Source: an uncultured bacterium
Lineage (GTDB): Bacteria > Bacillota > Clostridia > Oscillospirales > Oscillospiraceae
NCBI GenBank assembly: GCA_946548895.1
Contig: CAMNQF010000008.1
Span: 43,438-107,437, forward strand
Reading direction: 5' to 3'
Length of the DNA stretch: 64,000 bases
Under the pieces are notes generated by a model. That model was not told the origin of the DNA. It saw nothing but the letters and a program-made list of their open reading frames with translations, and searched no databases. The translations under genes and the position numbers were made by a program. Positions within the stretch are counted from its first letter, which is position 1, and each line of letters starts with the position of its first letter. Of the stretch, positions 34,125 to 41,373 are shown one piece after another.

Positions 34125-34680
34125 GGCCCTGCCTCCTTTCCAATTCCGTGATAACGGCCCGCCGCGCCCGCGTCAGGGCCATACGCACGCTGTCAGGCTG
34201 ACAGCCCAGGCGCTGGGCCAGCTCGCCGCTGCTCTCGTGGAAGATGTACCGGCTCTCCAGCACCAGCTTGTCCCGCTCCGGCAGACTGGCCCACACCTGC
34301 CGGAAGTCCTCCCGCAGCTCTCCCTCCAGCAGAAGATCCTCCGGGGGCCGGGAATCGTCGGCCTCGGTGATGATGGTGTCGATATCCGTGCCCACCGTCC
34401 ATTGTTTTTCCCGGTTCCGGCTGTCCAGCCGGGTGAGGGCGGTGTTGCGTACCGTGCGGACAATATAGGCCGCCAGCCGGGGACGGTCCAGCCCCCGCAG
34501 CAGCGACACTTTGGCAATCAGCCTCACCAGCGCGTCCTGGACGGCCTCGTCCTGCTCGTCCCGATCCGCGGCGCATTTGGCGGCGGTGCGGTACATCAGC
34601 CGGTGGTAGTTTTCATAGACATCCGCCATAAACTGCCGGTCGCTGACGTTTTCCATTTCTGTGATCACTGTAGGAAGCAT
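34084..34680 (-). CDS. ECF-type sigma factor (copy B)
   Basis: A 198-residue sigma factor identical in protein, and apparently in DNA, to the copy at 29342-29938. It has the same upstream promoter-like motif and the same overlap with its anti-sigma gene. Because the sigma proteins are identical, either anti-sigma factor should bind either copy. The perfect identity amid diverged neighbours suggests recent gene conversion. Confidence 0.9.
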   Translation of the reverse strand: MLPTVITEMENVSDRQFMADVYENYHRLMYRTAAKCAADRDEQDEAVQDALVRLIAKVSLLRGLDRPRLAAYIVRTVRNTALTRLDSRNREKQWTVGTDIDTIITEADDSRPPEDLLLEGELREDFRQVWASLPERDKLVLESRYIFHESSGELAQRLGCQPDSVRMALTRARRAVITELERRQGHEPARTVERAVRG

Positions 34681-34711
34681 CTGGCATCCTCCTTTCTCGT
34701 TCTATACCAAT

Positions 34712-34740
34712 AGACTGGCTTTCAACCAAATCGCAACATA
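34712..34740 (-). promoter_or_regulatory. Candidate ECF promoter, sigma copy B
   Basis: Minus-strand TATGTTGC-N15-CAGTCT, 31 bases upstream of the sigma start; identical to that of copy A. Confidence 0.6.
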
Positions 34741-34824
34741 AAATTTTCAAAAAATTTTTTGGCCTCAATCATTTTACCACGCGGCGGGCAGCGGCTCAAG
34801 TCCGGCCCGTTTTTTTGCACTTTT

Positions 34825-34853
34825 TATGTTGCAGTTTTGCCATTACGCAGTCT
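34825..34853 (+). promoter_or_regulatory. Candidate ECF promoter, SGNH lipoprotein operon
   Basis: TATGTTGC-N15-CAGTCT, 50 bases upstream of the SGNH lipoprotein start. It lies beyond the duplicated block, so its match to the other sites is not merely due to the duplication and supports a functional motif. Confidence 0.65.
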
Positions 34854-34903
34854 ATTAATATGTAACCTGACGTTACAAGAAAACAGATCGGAGGATTGAC
34901 CAC

Positions 34904-35728
34904 ATGAAATCAATACGCCTGTTGTTCTTAGGGCTGGCCGTTGCCCTATCCCTGTTCGGATGCACATCAAAAGCGGAGGAACCATCCCTCACGCCGGAAC
35001 CCGCCCCGTCGTCCATGCCGGTGGAAACCTTTTCGCCGCCCTCGCTGGCGCTGCCCACACCGTCCCCAATACCATCCCCGGAGTTGGAGGAGGGAAACTA
35101 TTTTGATAATGCCCTGTTCGTTGGCGACTCCATCATGGAGGGCATACGCCAATATGTGGCCGCCCAACGTCAAGAGGGTGAGCTGCTGGGCACGGCCCGG
35201 TTCCTCTCCACCACCATGGGGGTGTCCCTGGCCGACTTGGTGGTGGACCGGGACAACGGCGTACAGTACAGCTACCAGGGAGAGGAAAGGCCCCTGGAGG
35301 ACATTGTGGCGGAGATCGCGCCCCGGCGGGTGTTCCTACTGCTGGGGCTGAACGATCTGGCCTCCGATACAGACCCAGTGATCGCAGATATCGTAGACCG
35401 CTACATCCGCTTAATCGACAACCTTCAAACGGCCTGCCCTGGGGTAGAGTGCATCATTATCACAAACCCGCCCAAGGTGGCCTCCCAGTGGCTGCCGGAC
35501 TACACCGCCAACCGGCACTTTGGAAACGCACTGATCGGGGAATTTGTGGACGCGCTCACCCAAATGTGCCGGGAGAACAATATCCCCTATGTGGACGCCT
35601 ACAAATGTCTCAAAAATGAAAATGGCGCTCTGCCCGATGACTACTGCCGGGACGGGTACATTCATTTGAATCACCAGGGCGCGGCGGTAGTGGTGGAGGC
35701 GCTGGAAGCCTTTGCCGAGGGGCGGTGA
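34904..35728 (+). CDS. SGNH/GDSL-type hydrolase lipoprotein
   Basis: A 274-residue extracellular lipoprotein: lipobox LFGC (Cys 20), a Pro/Ser linker to about residue 65, and an SGNH hydrolase domain. Block I is FVGDSI with the nucleophile Ser, a Gly-containing block II near 105, block III LGLNDLA, and block V DGYIHLNHQG with the Asp-x-x-His pair. It would act on ester-linked acyl groups of envelope polysaccharide or lipid. It heads an operon of four lipoprotein genes and has the local ECF promoter motif. Confidence 0.88.
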   Translation: MKSIRLLFLGLAVALSLFGCTSKAEEPSLTPEPAPSSMPVETFSPPSLALPTPSPIPSPELEEGNYFDNALFVGDSIMEGIRQYVAAQRQEGELLGTARFLSTTMGVSLADLVVDRDNGVQYSYQGEERPLEDIVAEIAPRRVFLLLGLNDLASDTDPVIADIVDRYIRLIDNLQTACPGVECIIITNPPKVASQWLPDYTANRHFGNALIGEFVDALTQMCRENNIPYVDAYKCLKNENGALPDDYCRDGYIHLNHQGAAVVVEALEAFAEGR

Positions 35729-35733
35729 CGGGT

Positions 35734-36189
35734 ATGCGGAAGCGTTTGTGGGTGTTGCTTGTCCTGGCTCTGCTGTTGTCCGGGTGTGGGTCGCGGGTAA
35801 AGGAATTGCCAGCTCCTGCCGAACTGTTTGCAGCGATTCAGGCCGATGTGGACCTGCCGGAAATGATAGACACCGCTGAAACGGATTTGGAAGCCCTGAC
35901 CGGCATCGGGCCGGACAGCTATGACAGCGCAGTATGCTACCGGCTATGTGAGGGCACGGCCCCAGACGAGATCATCATTGTTCGGAGCTGGGATGAAGAA
36001 ACTGCTGGAAGCATCCAGGAGCTTCTGGAAAAACGATTGGACTACAAACAGGAATCCGGCCAGCTCTATTTGACAGAATACCAGCCCGTACTCCAGGCCG
36101 GGATAGTTCGACGGGATGGGCTGACTGTCTCTCTGATCGTGTCCGATCAGTTGGAAGATATTATGCGGGTCTATGACAGCCTGGGGTGA
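35734..36189 (+). CDS. DUF4358 lipoprotein
   Basis: A 151-residue lipoprotein with lipobox LLSGC (Cys 18) and a DUF4358 domain (APDEIIIVRSWDEETAGSIQELLEKRLDYK...). DUF4358 lipoproteins are widespread in Clostridia with no known activity. ATG 35734 is used; an upstream GTG overlaps the stop of the SGNH gene and is also possible. Second gene of the lipoprotein operon. Confidence 0.85.
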   Translation: MRKRLWVLLVLALLLSGCGSRVKELPAPAELFAAIQADVDLPEMIDTAETDLEALTGIGPDSYDSAVCYRLCEGTAPDEIIIVRSWDEETAGSIQELLEKRLDYKQESGQLYLTEYQPVLQAGIVRRDGLTVSLIVSDQLEDIMRVYDSLG

Positions 36190-36231
36190 GCAGATAAGCA
36201 GACGCCCCATAAAAAGAACGGAGGTATTACT

Positions 36232-37125
36232 ATGAGAAAACGATTTTCTGTCTTTGCCGCCTTTTTCACATCGCTGTGCGCGGTGTGCGCCTTTCTTCTC
36301 CTGGCGTTGACCCTGGGGAGCATGACGGGCTGTTCGCCGGTGGGCCATACCGAATCGCCGCCGCCCCTGTCCAGCGTGGAGCCGTCCGGCCAGCCCTCCG
36401 CCGAACCGCCGCCGACATCCCCTGATGGGCCTACCCTTGCCCCGGAACCGAGCCAGGATGTTTTGACATCGGAGGCGGTCACGCCGCCCCCGGCCCAATC
36501 CACACCGGCCCCAGCGCCCACGGCGGCCCAGCCCAGCGAGGGCACTCCTGGAAACAAGTTTTACGCTGTTTTGACAGGGAGCGAGCCTTTTTACAGCACC
36601 GATACCAGCCAAAACCTGACCATCAACGAACTGGGGCGGGCCGTCAGCAGCGACAGTGGCGTTACTGTCAAAGTGTTAAAATTCACGTGCGCCGATCTGG
36701 ATGGCGACGGCGCGCCGGAAGCAATCCTCTGGCTTCAAGTCAATGAAAATGACGCCTATGGGTTTGAAGTCCTGCGTCGCCAGCAGAACGGGCAAATTGA
36801 TGGGTGCACATTGCCCTATCGGTCCTTCATGGACCTCAAGACGGACGGAACCTTTTCCTTTTCCAGCGGCGCGGCGGACAGCGGCTTCGGCTCCATTTCA
36901 TTTTCGGACAAGGCTTATACGATCAATGAGACAACCTACAGCCAGTCCGCCTATGATTCCAACAATGAGCTGACCATTTCCTATTTTGTCAACGGTCAAA
37001 CCGCGTCGGAGGCTGAATATCTGGCGGCGGTTGAGAAGCAAAACGGGAAAGAAAGTGTCTTGTGGTATGACTTCACCACTGAAAATATCGCATCGTCAAC
37101 CGTAGCATTGTGGAGGAATTTCTGA
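36232..37125 (+). CDS. Lipoprotein with acidic repeat-like domain, unknown function
   Basis: A 297-residue lipoprotein. A long signal peptide ends in SMTGC (Cys 34), followed by a Pro-rich linker of about 75 residues and a globular domain with an EF-hand-like acidic loop (CADLDGDGAPEAILWL) that suggests calcium binding of FG-GAP type. GGAGG precedes the ATG. It is the third gene of the operon and is paralogous at its N-terminus to the next, broken gene. Confidence 0.8.
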   Translation: MRKRFSVFAAFFTSLCAVCAFLLLALTLGSMTGCSPVGHTESPPPLSSVEPSGQPSAEPPPTSPDGPTLAPEPSQDVLTSEAVTPPPAQSTPAPAPTAAQPSEGTPGNKFYAVLTGSEPFYSTDTSQNLTINELGRAVSSDSGVTVKVLKFTCADLDGDGAPEAILWLQVNENDAYGFEVLRRQQNGQIDGCTLPYRSFMDLKTDGTFSFSSGAADSGFGSISFSDKAYTINETTYSQSAYDSNNELTISYFVNGQTASEAEYLAAVEKQNGKESVLWYDFTTENIASSTVALWRNF

Positions 37126-37430
37126 TGAAAAAACAGTTTATGATTTTGCCTGGATTTTTGGCATTGCCGCGCATGGTTTGTGCCTTTCTTGTTCTGGCGC
37201 TGGTTTTGGGGAGTATGACGGGCTGCAAGCCCACGGAAGATATCACGGTTTCCTCCCCTCCGGCCTCCTCCGTAGAGCCAACGGAGCAGCCCTCCGCCGA
37301 TCCGTCCCTGGAGCTGTCCGAGCCTCCGGCCCCCAGCGTCCCGGCTTCGGACGTGATCTCGCTGCCCCCTGTCCAGCCTACCGCCCCGCCCTCCAACCCA
37401 CCCGCCCAGGCTGCGTTTCCTGAAATCGTT
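37125..37430 (+). pseudogene. Truncated paralogous lipoprotein gene
   Basis: It shares its signal region with the previous gene (AFLVLALVLGSMTGC, Cys 34) and has a similar Pro-rich linker, but breaks off at about residue 100, before any globular domain. The open frame then runs antisense through the remains of a mobile-element gene. The start overlaps the upstream stop by one base. It was cut at the 37.43-kb junction with the conjugative element. Confidence 0.7.
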
Positions 37431-37431
37431 T

Positions 37432-37704
37432 TGAGTGAGCGTAGCTTGAATAGACCCTTTCTGCACCGCTGGCGATACTGCCCTCAAACATCGCCGCCAA
37501 TTCCGCAAAGGTTTTGCGCTCCGACAGCGGACTGACCCGGCCACAGGTCATGCAGATGGCGTTTCGTTCCTCCCAAAGCCGCTGTTCTCGATAGGTCAGT
37601 TTTTCAAAGGCGGCTTGGACCGCTGCCACCTGAGCGCCGTTCCAGAGGATCGCCGCATAATCCCAGCAATCGTCGGTATAGCGGATAAGAACAAAACACA
37701 CCAA
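37432..37704 (-). pseudogene. Truncated element gene (sigma-like C-terminal part)
   Basis: Residues 1-85 read as a protein (FEKLTYREQRLWEERNAICMTC...FAELAAMFEGSIASGAERVY) with a region-4-like turn near the end; after that the frame enters the lipoprotein gene. The start codon (TTG or GTG) has only a weak ribosome site, and a perfect hairpin CCCCTGCTG/CAGCAGGGG lies just upstream. I believe the intact version belongs to clostridial conjugative elements, but the family is uncertain. Confidence 0.5.
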
Positions 37705-37864
37705 GGCCCCTGCTGGATATTGGCAGCAGGGGCACTCAGTGCTACCCTGCGGAGGGCAAAAAATTTCCGTTCTTCCTGCCCCTGTTCCCGCTTCTTTTAT
37801 GTAGAAAAGTTAGACTATGAAAGTTGCAAACAGTATATTGGATATTGGGCTTTTTTGAACAACA

Positions 37865-38122
37865 TTATCTAACTTGATAAAGATTGGAAGACAAACTTCT
37901 ATTCTTCCGCCACCGTCTGGATTTCTCCACCAGTCCTGCCCTTACCAAATCATCCAACGCCCGCTTTACCGTCGAGCGGGACAGGCTCACCCCGGCAGCG
38001 ATAGTCTTGATCCCAGGCCAGCAGGTGCCCTCCTTGTTGGCGTGATCTTTCAGGTAGATGTACACCACCTTGGCCCGGTGGCTCAGTTCCTGGTCGTTGT
38101 AGATGGATTCATAGTAGGCCAA
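37865..38122 (-). CDS. Helix-turn-helix protein
   Basis: An 85-residue DNA-binding protein with a winged-helix motif (AGVSLSRSTVKRALDDLVRAGLVEKSRRWR) like the replication-initiator/HTH_36 family. TTG 38122 has GGAGGG eight bases upstream and is preferred over an ATG inside the VirD4 gene. It is the last gene of the conjugation operon and probably regulates transfer genes. Confidence 0.75.
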   Translation of the reverse strand: MAYYESIYNDQELSHRAKVVYIYLKDHANKEGTCWPGIKTIAAGVSLSRSTVKRALDDLVRAGLVEKSRRWRKNRSLSSNLYQVR

Positions 38123-38126
38123 GATA

Positions 38127-39980
38127 TCACCCTCCTTCCCCGGGCGGCGGCCCATCCTGCTTTTTTAGTGAGTCAGGGATCGTTGCCAGCGGCTGGCCCG
38201 CCTGGGCTTCCTGTTGAACGGGCATGCCGTGTTTCTGCGAAGAACGCTCCCGCTGATGGGAGCGGTCTTTCTCTGTCCCATCCGCACCGAGCAAATACTT
38301 CTGCTTAATGGCTTCCTCCAGCTCCTGCCGCCCGGCATAGTACACCTTCCGCTGGCCATGCTCCGGGGTCTGATAGGGCTCCCCGAAGGTAATCCCCCAG
38401 TCCAGGAACAGCCGGAGCCGGGTTTTCATCGGATGAGACCCGGTTTTCATTACCACGAACTCCCCCTTGGGGATGGACTTCAGTTCGTCCGGGGTCATCA
38501 AAGGCCGCTCCCCCATCTGGAGCGTCCGGCTGTCCTCGCCCTTGCTCCGGCTGATATAGCCGGACTGTACCGTGTAGCTGCCCAGTGCCTTGGACAGCAC
38601 ATCGGCGGTTTGGCTGTTGGGGGCGAACCCGCCGAAGATGGTATCCTGCACGTTGTCCTGGATGATCTCCGAGCCTTCTTTGCCGTAGTTTTTCTCCAGC
38701 TGGGCGAGGCTCTGGATGATGGGCACCAGGGTGAGGCGGCGGGAACGCCCGGCGCTGAACAGCGGTAGGATGTCGAAGGGCGGCATGGTGCCCAGCTCGT
38801 CGCAGAACAGCACCACCCGGTTTTTCAGTTTGCCCCCGTTCTCGTCCGCCACGGAGAACAGCTCCCGCGCCAAATTCTGGATCATCAAACCCGCCATGAA
38901 ATTCTTGGTCTGATCCTCCTCGGGGAGTATCAGGAAGATGGCGGACTTGCGGCTGGCGAAGGTCTCGGCGTCCAGTGGGCTGTCGAAGCAGATGGTCTGT
39001 TCCAATTCCGTATCCAGGAAAGCGTTCAGACGGGACAACACCGTGGACAGTACCGACGCCATGGCCTGCTCCGAGGTGTTCAGTGCGGCCCCGGCAAACC
39101 ACCGGGCCTTATGTTCGGAGGGGAGGCGTCCCATCAGCACCTGGAAACAGCTTTTCCCCTTGGTGCCGGAGGGTTCCAGCAAATCCTGCACCAGCTTGAA
39201 CACCGACACGATATGGCGGCGCTCCCGAGGCTGGCCGTCGATCTCCCTGGGCGGCAGGAACTCCGCCAGCAGCAAGATCACAGCGGTGAGAAGCCCCTCG
39301 GCGGAATCGTAGAAAAAGGCGTTCTGCCCATAGCTGCCGCTGTCCCCATCTGGGCTGATGATGGTTTTGGAGAGGATCTTGGCGTACTTCTCCGCCTTGG
39401 CCCGGGCGGCCAGATCGTCCGGGCGCGGGTTTGCCTCGTCCATGTAGTGGTTCACCAGCGTCAGGAAGTTGAACCCGTCCGAGCGGGTGGGGTTGCGCAG
39501 GTCGATCACCGACACCGCGTAGCCATAGCAGTTTTGCGCGATGGCCCCGTAGTTGCGGGCCAGATCCCCCTTGGTGTCCAGAGCCAGAAAGCTCATGCCG
39601 CAGGCACAGGCGTATTCCAGATTGGGGTAGAGGAAGAAAGCCGTCTTGCCCACACCGGACGCGCCGATCATCAGGCAGTGAATATCGTCGCTGTCTACCA
39701 AAGCAGTGATTTTGCCCTTCTTCCCCTGGGAACCCAGCACCAGCCCCTGGGCCCGGGGCAGTTCTTTGCCCTGCCGCCACTGGGCGGGCTGGAAGGGGAC
39801 GCGGGCGAAGGTTTTGCTGATTTCCTGCGGCGTGGCCCAGCGGGCGGTGCCGTGCTGGCCGTCGCCCACAGGCTTGGACTTGATGCTGTCCAGGGAACCC
39901 CGCCCTGACAAAAAAGAAACGCCGCCAATGACCAGCAGCGCCAGGGCGGCGACGATTAAAATGATGAATTGTTGGGGCAT
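38127..39980 (-). CDS. VirD4/TraG-type coupling ATPase
   Basis: A 617-residue conjugative coupling protein. One N-terminal membrane helix (FIILIVAALALLVIGGVSFL), Walker A GASGVGKT at residues 106-113 and Walker B VVLFCDELG in the middle. It brings the relaxase-bound DNA strand to the type IV secretion channel. It is shorter in its membrane part than Agrobacterium VirD4, as usual for Gram-positive elements. It lies between the Toprim gene and the HTH gene, all on the minus strand. Confidence 0.93.
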   Translation of the reverse strand: MPQQFIILIVAALALLVIGGVSFLSGRGSLDSIKSKPVGDGQHGTARWATPQEISKTFARVPFQPAQWRQGKELPRAQGLVLGSQGKKGKITALVDSDDIHCLMIGASGVGKTAFFLYPNLEYACACGMSFLALDTKGDLARNYGAIAQNCYGYAVSVIDLRNPTRSDGFNFLTLVNHYMDEANPRPDDLAARAKAEKYAKILSKTIISPDGDSGSYGQNAFFYDSAEGLLTAVILLLAEFLPPREIDGQPRERRHIVSVFKLVQDLLEPSGTKGKSCFQVLMGRLPSEHKARWFAGAALNTSEQAMASVLSTVLSRLNAFLDTELEQTICFDSPLDAETFASRKSAIFLILPEEDQTKNFMAGLMIQNLARELFSVADENGGKLKNRVVLFCDELGTMPPFDILPLFSAGRSRRLTLVPIIQSLAQLEKNYGKEGSEIIQDNVQDTIFGGFAPNSQTADVLSKALGSYTVQSGYISRSKGEDSRTLQMGERPLMTPDELKSIPKGEFVVMKTGSHPMKTRLRLFLDWGITFGEPYQTPEHGQRKVYYAGRQELEEAIKQKYLLGADGTEKDRSHQRERSSQKHGMPVQQEAQAGQPLATIPDSLKKQDGPPPGEGG

Positions 39981-39995
39981 GGCACACCCTGCCTT

Positions 39996-40919
39996 TCATG
40001 ATAGTTTCTGTTCAAATTGCTGCTCCTCCGTCTGTTGAAAATTGGCGCACAGATCGTCGTTCCAATCTTTATTGACGGGTACCCGCGCATCTACCGTCAG
40101 ACCGCGCTCCCGCACTACCGCTGCCAGCCGCCGCGTGGCAAGCTGCCCCGCTTGGTCGTTGTCCAGGCACAGGAGGACGTTTTCGATGTTGGGGCACCGC
40201 TCCAGCATCCCCAGCAGGGGCTGGGAGGAGGTGCCGCACAGGGCCACGTAGCTGTGTTTAGCCCAGTCGCTGTCGTGGTAGATGGAGATCAGCGACAGCA
40301 TATCGATGGGCGCCTCGAACACCAGCAGGTGTCCGCTGGTGCCCGGCCAGTTGAATGCGTAGCGGAAGTCGCTGCCCTCCGCCGTCATGCGGAAGGATTT
40401 CCCCTGGCTGTTGGTGCTGCGCTTGTGGGCGTGGCGGGGCGTGCCGTCACCATCCCTGCCCACAAAGACGGCGTTGTGGTACTTCTGATCCTCATAGATC
40501 AATCCTGATCGGACAAAGGTGGTGAGTACGTCCCGATCCAGATGGCGGTGCTTGAGGAGATAGGCAAACACCCGCCTGTTGTTTTCGTTGGCGGGCGGCA
40601 GAGCGAAGGGCTTTTTTACTTTCTCCTGGGGGGCGCTCACCTGGGGGAAGATCTGGCCCACGTCCTCGTTGAGCAGCGTCAGCACCGCCTCCTGATAATT
40701 CATGCCGTAGAACTCCTTGAGAAAAGTCACGGGGCCGCCGCCTTTTTCTGTGGCATGGTCGTACCACTCGCTGCCCCGGACGGTGACGCTGTGGTTGCTG
40801 GACAGACGACACTCCGACCCTTCGCGGATCAGCGGTTCCCCCTTGAATCGGAGAAACTCCACCAGGTCTACTGCGTTGGCCTGGAGTTTTTGTTCTTCTG
40901 TGAAATGGATGTAGGGCAT
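39996..40919 (-). CDS. DUF3991/Toprim protein (primase-like)
   Basis: A 307-residue protein. The N-terminal part is DUF3991-like (RLSSNHSVTVRGSEWYDHATEKGGGPVTFLKEFYG) and the C-terminal part a Toprim domain with VFEAPIDMLS and LCLDNDQAGQLA carrying the metal-binding acidic residues. Such proteins are thought to prime or process the transferred strand. ATG 40919 follows GGGAGG; the longer frame starts upstream of the DUF2200 gene on the other strand. Confidence 0.88.
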   Translation of the reverse strand: MPYIHFTEEQKLQANAVDLVEFLRFKGEPLIREGSECRLSSNHSVTVRGSEWYDHATEKGGGPVTFLKEFYGMNYQEAVLTLLNEDVGQIFPQVSAPQEKVKKPFALPPANENNRRVFAYLLKHRHLDRDVLTTFVRSGLIYEDQKYHNAVFVGRDGDGTPRHAHKRSTNSQGKSFRMTAEGSDFRYAFNWPGTSGHLLVFEAPIDMLSLISIYHDSDWAKHSYVALCGTSSQPLLGMLERCPNIENVLLCLDNDQAGQLATRRLAAVVRERGLTVDARVPVNKDWNDDLCANFQQTEEQQFEQKLS

Positions 40920-40991
40920 TTGCTTACCTCCCTTGCTTTTTGGAAAAAATGCCGTATAATTTTTGTATCCAGAATGTTTGGACGGTGATTT

Positions 40992-41366
40992 ATGATGGGT
41001 GACCATAAGGTGTTCCAGATGAGCTTCTCCAAAGTGTACGGCCTGCTGGTGAGCAAGGCCGAGAAGAAGGGCCGCGCCAAGGCTGAGGTGGACACAGTAA
41101 CCCGCTGGTTGACGGGGTACACCCAGCCGGAGATGGACAGCCTGCTGGCGTCAGATATCACCTACGGCGATTTTTTCCGCCAAGCGCCGAGGCCCAACCC
41201 GGACCGGGTATTGATCCGCGGCGTGGTGTGCGGCGTCCGGGTGGAGGAAGTGGCTGACCCGCTGATGCGGGAGGCCCGCTATCTGGACAAGCTGGTGGAC
41301 GAGCTGGCCAAGGGGAAACCACTGGAGAAGGTACTGCGCACGTCGGACACGGCCAGCGAGGCATGA
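40992..41366 (+). CDS. DUF2200 protein
   Basis: A 124-residue protein of the DUF2200 family ([34 protein letters not shown]...[13 protein letters not shown]...[13 protein letters not shown]). Members are found mainly in Firmicutes and the function is unknown. It is the only plus-strand gene between the relaxase and primase-like genes, so it looks like an independent insertion. The start has two consecutive ATG codons behind GGACGG. Confidence 0.85.
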   Translation: MMGDHKVFQMSFSKVYGLLVSKAEKKGRAKAEVDTVTRWLTGYTQPEMDSLLASDITYGDFFRQAPRPNPDRVLIRGVVCGVRVEEVADPLMREARYLDKLVDELAKGKPLEKVLRTSDTASEA

Positions 41367-41373
41367 GTGGCCC

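Larger units (their letters stand above)
32006..34812. repeat. Module B of the duplicated lipoprotein/anti-sigma/sigma unit
   Basis: Second copy of 27266-30075. The PadR/DUF2812 operon (30.2-31.9 kb) lies between the two copies. Leader and sigma ends are near-identical to module A; the middle has diverged. Confidence 0.8.
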
